A program made the translations under genes and the position numbers. From DASRRB01 sp036732755 (GTDB lineage Bacteria; Planctomycetota; B15-G4; SIAN01): a stretch of DNA of 37,352 nt. The stretch spans positions 1-37,352 of the forward strand of contig DAINBU010000045.1 of the NCBI GenBank assembly GCA_036732755.1. The letters are read 5' to 3'. Within the stretch, counting starts at the first letter, position 1, and each line of letters begins with the position of its first letter. This document shows, piece by piece, positions 32,400-37,352 of the stretch. The notes under the pieces were generated by a model, which worked only from the letters and a program-made list of their open reading frames with translations, was not told the DNA's origin and ran no database searches.

Positions 32400-33098
32400 G
32401 TGTCGGAGAAGTCGGAGAAGCCGGAGAAACCGGAGAAGTCGGAGAAACTCGTCGTAGTCGACACCTTCGACTACTTCCCGCAGGCGGCGACGGCGAAGGC
32501 GATGCTGGAGAACCGCGGCATCCCGGTCGTCATGGCCGACGCCGAGGTGGCCAACTCGAACCTGCTCTGGGCCGGCGCCGTGGGCGGAATCAAGCTCGTC
32601 GTGCCCGAATCGCAGGTCGAGGCGGCGACGGCGATCCTGAAGGAGATGCGGCGCGTCGCGCGCCAGCGCTCCTCCGTCGACGACAGCGTGCCGCTCGACG
32701 CGGCGTGCCCCTCGTGCGCAGCGCCGTTGCCGGAGACCGGCACCGTCTGCACGAAGTGCGGCTGGTCGTTCGCCGGCGAGGAGGTGCGCGACTACGAGAA
32801 CGGTCCCGTCCCCGACTCGTTGCTCTCCTTCGTCTACCGGCCGCTCGACTCGCAGCGCTTCGCGCTGCCGATCGACAAGGTGCCCGCGTACCTCGACTGG
32901 TGCGAGAAGAACGGCGTCGAGGTCACCGGCTGGGAGTTCTGGGAGCGCGGCCTTCCCGGCCACACGCCGCTCTCCGGCGCCGAAGGCGAGGCCGGTGCGC
33001 TGCGCGCGGCGCTCGCGAAGTTCAACGTCGAGAATTTCGCGGGGATCTTCGTCTGCGTCGCGACGCGGCCGCAGGAGCCGCCGCACAACGAGGACTAG
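32400..33098 (+). CDS. DUF2007-domain protein with zinc ribbon
   Basis: The 232-residue protein begins with a lysine/glutamate repeat (SEK/PEK units, about residues 2-16). A DUF2007-type domain of ferredoxin-like fold follows (VVVDTFDYFPQAATAKAMLENRGIPVVMADAEVANSNLLWAGAVGGIKLVVPES). Next is a zinc ribbon with two CPxC/CTKC pairs (ACPSCAAPLPETGTVCTKCGWSF), then a C-terminal region with no known family (LPIDKVPAYLDWCEKNGVEVTGWEFWERGLPGH). DUF2007 is described as a putative signal-transducing domain; its role is unknown. The GTG at 32400 follows GGAGGG by 5 bases. It is convergent with the Atl gene. Confidence 0.85.
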   Translation: MSEKSEKPEKPEKSEKLVVVDTFDYFPQAATAKAMLENRGIPVVMADAEVANSNLLWAGAVGGIKLVVPESQVEAATAILKEMRRVARQRSSVDDSVPLDAACPSCAAPLPETGTVCTKCGWSFAGEEVRDYENGPVPDSLLSFVYRPLDSQRFALPIDKVPAYLDWCEKNGVEVTGWEFWERGLPGHTPLSGAEGEAGALRAALAKFNVENFAGIFVCVATRPQEPPHNED

Positions 33099-33107
33099 GT
33101 CGGGAGC

Positions 33108-33440
33108 CTATCGGCCGCGGCCCTTCGCGCGGCGCACCGCGCCACCGAAGCGGGCGAGTGAGACGCGGCCGCTTGCGTCGAACGCGACGCCCTCGCGCTC
33201 GAGCAGCTTGCGCTGGATCGTCCCGAAGCGCGGCTCCGCGCGCGGACTGATCTCGCCGCGCGCGTTGACGACGCGGTGCCATGGCACGGGGCGCCCGGCC
33301 GGCAAGGAGTGCAGCGCGTAGCCGACCTGGCGCGCGCGCCCCGGCAGGCCCGCCGCCGCGGCGACCTCTCCGTAGGTAGCGACGCGTCCGCGCGGGATGC
33401 GGGCGACCGCCGCGTAGATGCGTTCGTAGGTCGGATCCAC
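33108..33440 (-). CDS. atl: Alkyltransferase-like protein (Atl1/ATL)
   Basis: The 110-residue protein matches the C-terminal DNA-binding domain of O6-methylguanine methyltransferase (YERIYAAVARIPRGRVATYGEVAAAAGLPGRARQVGYALHSLPAG). The active-site PCHR is PWHRVVNARGEIS, so the acceptor Cys is Trp. This is the hallmark of ATL proteins, which bind alkylated guanine and recruit nucleotide excision repair instead of repairing it directly. The GTG at 33440 has GGGAG 10 bases upstream. It is divergent from dps across 39 bases, pairing two DNA-protection genes. Confidence 0.9.
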   Translation of the reverse strand: MDPTYERIYAAVARIPRGRVATYGEVAAAAGLPGRARQVGYALHSLPAGRPVPWHRVVNARGEISPRAEPRFGTIQRKLLEREGVAFDASGRVSLARFGGAVRRAKGRGR

Positions 33441-33446
33441 TCGCGC

Positions 33447-33452
33447 TAATCT
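33447..33452 (+). promoter_or_regulatory. -10-like element of dps
   Basis: TAATCT, preceded by GC, would give a start near 33459, just ahead of the CAGGAGAG ribosome-binding site (33466-33473) and the GTG at 33480. Confidence 0.4.
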
Positions 33453-33479
33453 CCCGCGCCCTTTCCAGGAGAGCCATTC

Positions 33480-33953
33480 GTGCATCCCACTTCCAACGAC
33501 CTCCCGAAGAAGACGCGCCGCGCGATGTGCGACCTGCTGAACGCGCGCCTCGCCGACGCGATCGACCTGCGGCTGCAGGCCAAGCAGGCGCACTGGAACG
33601 TCAAGGGGCCGCACTTCATCGCGCTGCACGAGCTGTTCGACAAGCTCTACGAGGTGGTCGGCGAGTACGTCGACGAGCTCGCCGAGCGCGCGGTCCAGCT
33701 CGGCGGCACGGCGCAGGGGACGCTGCAGGCCGTGGCGAAGCACTCGCTGCTCGACGTCTACCCGCCCGCGGTGTCGTCGGGCCACGACCACCTGAAGTGG
33801 CTCGCGAAGTCGCTCGCGAAGTTCGGGGCGTCGGTGCGCATCGCCATCGACGCCTCCTCGAAGGCGGGCGACGCCGACACGGCCGACCTCAGCACCGAGA
33901 TCTCGCGCGGGAACGACAAGCAGCTCTGGTTCATCGAAGCGCACCTCGAGTGA
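33480..33953 (+). CDS. dps: Dps-family DNA-protecting ferritin-like protein
   Basis: The 157-residue protein has the Dps four-helix core with the ferroxidase-site pattern LQAKQAHWNVKGPHFIALHELFDKLYEVVGEYVDELAER, including the expected His, His, Asp and Glu. The C-terminus matches family ends (NDKQLWFIEAHLE). Dps forms a 12-mer shell that oxidises and stores iron with hydrogen peroxide and shields DNA under stress. It has no long Lys-rich N-tail, so DNA binding may be weak. The GTG start has an excellent ribosome-binding site 6 bases upstream. The MFS pseudogene follows after 28 bases. Confidence 0.93.
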   Translation: MHPTSNDLPKKTRRAMCDLLNARLADAIDLRLQAKQAHWNVKGPHFIALHELFDKLYEVVGEYVDELAERAVQLGGTAQGTLQAVAKHSLLDVYPPAVSSGHDHLKWLAKSLAKFGASVRIAIDASSKAGDADTADLSTEISRGNDKQLWFIEAHLE

Positions 33954-33981
33954 ACGGCGGACGCTGACGGGCGCACTGCCC

Positions 33982-35175
33982 GTGGCCGGATCGCGGCCGC
34001 GCCTCGCGCGCTCGGTCGTCGCGCTCGGCGTCGTCTCGCTCTTCACCGACGCCTCGAGCGAGATGATCGTCCCGCTCCTGCCGACGTTCCTGCTCTCGCT
34101 CGGCGCGGGACCGGCGACGCTCGGCTTCATCGAGGGGTGGGCCGACGCGACCGCGGCCGTGTTGAAGCTCGTCTCGGGCGGGCTCGCCGACCGCGCGAAG
34201 CGGCGCAAGCCGCTGGTGCTGCTCGGCTACGGCGTCTCCTCGGTGATCCGGCCGCTGGTCGCGTTCGCGACGTCGGCGGCGCAGGTCTTCGCGATCCGCT
34301 TCGTCGACCGCGTCGGCAAGGGGATTCGGACCAGCCCGCGCGACGCGATCGTCGCCGACGTCTCGGCCGACGCGCACCGCGGCCGTGCCTTCAGCTTCCA
34401 CCGCGCCATGGACCACGCGGGCGCCATCGTCGGCCCGCTGCTCGGCTGGCTGCTCTTCGCGAAGGCGGGGCTCGAGCTGCGGACGACCTTCCTGTGCGCC
34501 GCGATCCCGGCGGCGCTCGCGCTCGCCACGCTCGTCTTCTTCGTGAAGGAGCCGGAGCGTTCCGCGCCTCCGGTGTACGCCCAGAAGCTCTCGTTCCGGC
34601 CCCCCGCGATCCCGCGCTTCCGGCGCTTCCTCGCCGCCGAATTCCTCTTCGCGCTCGGCGGCTCGACCGACGCCTTCCTGCTGCTGCGCGCGCACGAGCT
34701 CGGCGTGCCGATCGCCGAGCTCCCGCTCCTGTATGCAGCGCTGCACGTCGTGAAGGCGGGCTGCTCGGTCCCCTTCGGCGGGCTCTCCGACCGGATCGGA
34801 AGGAAACGCGTGATCCTCGCCGGCTGGGTCGTCTACGCGCTCGTCTATGCCGGATTCGGCACGGCCACGCAACCGTAGCACGCTTGGGCCCTCTTCCTCG
34901 TCTACGGAACCTATTACGCGCTGACCGAGGGGGCCGAGCGCGCTTTCGTCGCCGACCTCGTCCCCGCCGAGGCGCGCGGCCGCGCCTTCGGAGCGTTCCA
35001 TTTCACGACGGCGCTCGCGGCGCTGCCGGCGTCCTACGGCTTCGGCGTCCTCTGGAAGAGCGTCGGCGTCCACGCGGCCTTCGGCTGCGGCGCCGCACTC
35101 GCGGGGATCGCGGCACTGTTCCTCGCCGCGGGCGTGCGCGGGGACGGGCGCGGAAGTGCGGACAGCGGCGACTGA
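33982..35175 (+). pseudogene. MFS transporter interrupted by an in-frame TAG
   Basis: The first 298 residues are a normal MFS transporter (LFTDASSEMIVPLLPTFLLS, FVDRVGKGIRTSPRDAIVAD, FSFHRAMDHAGAIVGPLLGW). TAG at 34876-34878 then stops the frame. Past it, the same frame goes on for 98 more codons with clear MFS content (HAWALFLVYGTYYALTEGAERAFVADLVPAEARGRAFG) to a TGA at 35173. Trp (TGG) fits the position before HAWALF, so one G-to-A change would explain it. It could be a true nonsense mutation, strain variation or a consensus error. The truncated product would lack the last three membrane segments and is unlikely to work. The GTG at 33982 is 28 bases after dps. Confidence 0.85.
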
Positions 35176-35430
35176 AGTCGCCGCCGCGTCTTGACGAAGA
35201 ATGGCGTCCAACGACGCCCCCCTTCATTCGTTCTTTGCGGCCCCCGATTCAGATTGGAACTTCGCACGCGGATCGCGTGGGCGACGGCCCGATCAGGACC
35301 GGGGCGAGGGGACCGGGGACGCGCGCGGGGACGCGGACCGGAACTCGGAACGGGCGGGTCGTACGGGAAGGCCGAGGTCGCGGAGAAGTCCCACTCCACG
35401 CCTCGCGGGAATGAAGTACGGAACAGGGCC

Positions 35431-35706
35431 ATGGCGGCGTACGAGGACTTCAACTTCTTCCAGGTTTCGACGGTACGCGCTCCCTTCGCAAAGCGGCGCG
35501 GTGAGACTTCGGCGGACCCCGAAACGCCCTCCCCCAGCCGCGACGCGCTGCGCGCCGAACTCGAGCGGATCCACCTCGAGCTGCGCACCATGCGCAAGAC
35601 GCTCGAACGCCAGCGGCGCTGGCGCGAACGGCTCCGCCGCCTCATGGGCTACGTCATTCCGCGCACCGCCTCCGCCCCCTCGCGGCGCTCGCGCGACTCC
35701 GCCTGA
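35431..35706 (+). CDS. Small hypothetical protein with a coiled-coil
   Basis: A 91-residue ORF starting MAAYEDFNFFQV, with a charged helix in the middle (RDALRAELERIHLELRTMRKTLERQRRWRERLRRLMGY) that would form a coiled-coil. The ribosome-binding site is weak. The frame is open upstream but there it is low-complexity and unlike protein. No family is recognised. The 255 bases before it (35176-35430) contain no convincing gene. I am not sure that this is a real gene. Confidence 0.45.
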   Translation: MAAYEDFNFFQVSTVRAPFAKRRGETSADPETPSPSRDALRAELERIHLELRTMRKTLERQRRWRERLRRLMGYVIPRTASAPSRRSRDSA

Positions 35707-35764
35707 GAGCCGGTCTCGGCAGGCCCTCGGTCGCCTGCGCCGGTCCGCCGCGCGGCCGAACTGC

Positions 35765-35770
35765 TACCTT
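35765..35770 (+). promoter_or_regulatory. -10-like element before the Tat-signal gene
   Basis: TACCTT, preceded by GC, would start transcription near 35778, ahead of the GGAG (35792-35795) and the GTG at 35803. Confidence 0.35.
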
Positions 35771-35802
35771 CACGCGCCGACGGCGGGCGCCGGAGCGCCT
35801 CC

Positions 35803-37275
35803 GTGGGACGGGGGAAAGCGGCCATGCATCCGACGCGGCGAGATTTCCTCGGCGGGATCGCCGGCGGCGTGGTGGCCGGGTCGCTGTTTCGGAGGCTTCC
35901 GTTGCTGCCCGGCCGCGTGCCCGATCCGGTCGAAGAGCTCGTCACGTGGATCGCCGACGTCCCGCGCGAGAAGGCGAACGCGCAGCTGATCGACAGGCTG
36001 AAGCAGGGGCTCGCGGTCGAGCCGCTCTTCGCGGCGCTCTACCTCGCCGGCGTGCGCCACGTCGCGCCGCGCCCGCTCGGCTTCAAGTACCACTGCGTGC
36101 TGCAGATGGCGTCGCTCTGGAGCGTGATGCAGGCGCTGCCGGCGCCGGCGCGCGCGCTGCCGCTGGTCTACGCGCTCGAGGACTTCAAGCAGAGCCAGGC
36201 CGAGCAGGTCGCCGGCGGCGGCTGGCAGCTGCCCGCTCCCGACGAGAAGGCGCTCCCCGCCGCCGGGAAGGCGCGCGCCGAGCTCGACGCGGCGATGGAG
36301 GCGTGGGACGTCGCGAAAGCCGACGCGGCGGTGACGGCGCTCGTGCGAAGCGCGAAGCGCGAGGCGGTGATCGCCGCGCTCGCCCCGTGGTCGCTGCGCA
36401 GCTTCGGCAACGCCGGCCACGGCGCGATCTGCGCCGCGAACGGGATCCGGACGCTCGACGTGATCGGCTGGGGCCACGCCGAGACGTTCGCGCGCGCGCT
36501 CGTGCACGGCCTGCTCGCGCTCGAGCGGGACGCGGAGACGGCGGCGTTCGCGCGGGCGAAGGAGCGCGCCAGGGTCGCGCCGGGCAAGAAGCACGGCGGC
36601 TTCGACGCCTCTCTGCCCGCGGCGATCGCAGCACTGCGCGCCGCCGACTCCGCGCAGGCGCAGCAGCTCTTCGCCGACCTCGAGCGGGAGTCGGGGACGA
36701 TGCGCGCCGGCTGGTGGACCGCCTGCGCGTACGCGCTCGAACTGCTCGCCCGCACGCCGGGCCTCTTCGCGGTGCACGCGGCGACCGGCGTGGAGTCGAT
36801 CCAGTGGCTCGCGACGGCGGTCGGCGAGCTCGAGTTCGCTCGCCTCGCGCAGTCGCTGGCGGCCGGCTGACTGCCGCTCTGGCGCGCGGCGTTCGTGCGC
36901 GGAGGAACCACGCGCGAAGTCGACGTGGCGCTGCTGCTCGCCCCGGCGAACGACGCCACGGTCGAGGTGCGCGGCGCCGTGCGCGGGCTCGAGGGGCTCG
37001 GCCCCGACCGCTGGGAGACGGCACGCTCGATCGTCGGCAGTCTGCGCACCGGGAACGTGCGCGAGATCTTCGTCGCGCGCGCGCGCGAGCTGCTCGTCGC
37101 GAAGGGCGACGAGGCGCACGACTGGAAGTTCTTCGCGGCGCTCGAGCAGCTCGCGACACGCTGCGGCGACGAGATGGCCGGCCCGCTCCTCGCCTGCGGC
37201 GTCCACTACCTGCGCGACGCGACCGACGCCGACTTCGCGCCGGTCGCCGCAGCGCGCGCCGCGCTTGCAAGGTAG
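35803..37275 (+). pseudogene. Twin-arginine-signal protein interrupted by an in-frame TGA
   Basis: The N-terminus has a twin-arginine export signal (HPTRRDFLGGIAGGVVAGSLF). The body is helical and similar to a planctomycetal exported family of unknown function, as I recall it (ALYLAGVRHVAPRPLGFKYHCVLQM, DVIGWGHAETFARALVHGLL, RAGWWTACAYALELLARTPGLFAVHA). TGA at 36868-36870 ends the frame at 355 residues. The same frame then continues for 134 codons as LPLWRAAFVRGGTTREVDVALLL to a TAG at 37273. The joint reads AAG-stop-LPLWR, where a bulky residue such as Trp is expected, so TGG to TGA is the simplest cause. GTG 35803 has GGAG 7 bases upstream; ATG 35824 is the alternative start. Two independent genes are possible but less likely, because no start site precedes the second part. 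Confidence 0.75.
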
Positions 37276-37277
37276 CT

Positions 37278-37352
37278 GGAGCGGACGTCGAGGGCGGGGG
37301 TGAAGCGGGCGCGGGGAGAAGGGGGCGTGGTTGAACGCGCGACGGGCGGGAG
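37278..37352 (+). repeat. Dispersed intergenic repeat, copy 2 (cut by the window end)
   Basis: Matches 198-123 on the opposite strand; the 16-base block is 37278-37293 and the 23-base block is 37330-37352. It begins 2 bases after the stop of the Tat-signal gene and points the same way as that gene. The sequence ends exactly at the last base of the 23-base block, so the repeat may continue beyond the window. Confidence 0.8.

Noticed and set aside
30661..35290. Second repeat family sharing TGGAACTTC and CGCGTGGG words (about 30665-30705 minus and 35255-35285 plus)
   Set aside because: Shared words are short and differently spaced; not enough to call a repeat.
36868..36870. Selenocysteine codon or recoded TGA
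   Set aside because: TGA ends many genes here, no selenocysteine motif or SECIS-like element was seen, and a Trp codon mutation is simpler.
1..37352. CRISPR array, tRNA, rRNA, transposase or prophage genes
   Set aside because: None seen; no regularly spaced repeats and no recognisable RNA gene or mobile-element protein.

Overview
The window is 37.35 kb of very GC-rich bacterial DNA with tightly packed genes, many GTG starts and frequent 4-base stop/start overlaps. A Planctomycetota bacterium fits best. The grounds are an ECF sigma factor fused through a membrane segment to carboxypeptidase-regulatory-type domains, secreted multi-haem cytochrome and beta-propeller proteins, a VCBS/TPR fusion, and a twin-arginine protein that resembles a planctomycetal family. 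This assignment is an inference; there is no rRNA or other marker gene. A 10-N run at 18636-18645 and a repeat lying at both ends, stopping exactly at the last base, suggest the window is a complete metagenomic scaffold that broke at repeats.

Layout. 1-267 holds a repeat copy and no convincing gene. 268-5760 (minus) is a run of a U32 peptidase/hydroxylase, a secreted M28 peptidase and a secreted TPR protein. 5890-6735 (plus) is a histidine-kinase-like protein with a degenerate ATP site, convergent with a PIG-L deacetylase. 7585-10281 (minus) is a secreted VCBS/TPR protein, divergent across only 30 bp from a coupled trio (10312-13390): MFS transporter, membrane-anchored squalene-cyclase-fold protein and mono-haem cytochrome c. 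13422-15886 is a strong promoter with a palindromic operator in its spacer, a long structured leader, a B12-type radical SAM enzyme and an orphan gene. 15772-24534 (minus) holds a penta-haem cytochrome and a coupled beta-propeller protein, then the sigma-factor fusion that contains the assembly gap.

24606-28824 (plus) is a three-gene coupled operon: a beta-hydroxyacid dehydrogenase, a secreted LanC-like toroid fused to a degenerate GH29 (alpha-L-fucosidase-like) domain, and an RlmI-like methyltransferase. The LanC/GH29 fusion is the most novel-looking gene here. 28844-30618 (minus) holds TatD and a histone-deacetylase-family protein. 30823-33953 holds a NagB-like enzyme, a membrane-anchored hypothetical protein, a DUF2007/zinc-ribbon protein, and a divergent Atl (alkyltransferase-like) / Dps pair. 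33982-37275 contains two otherwise intact genes, an MFS transporter and a Tat-signal protein, each cut by one in-frame stop where tryptophan is the likely ancestral residue.

No tRNA, rRNA, CRISPR array, transposase or phage gene was seen. Starts were chosen from ribosome-binding sites, signal peptides and overlaps; the important alternatives are given in the entries.
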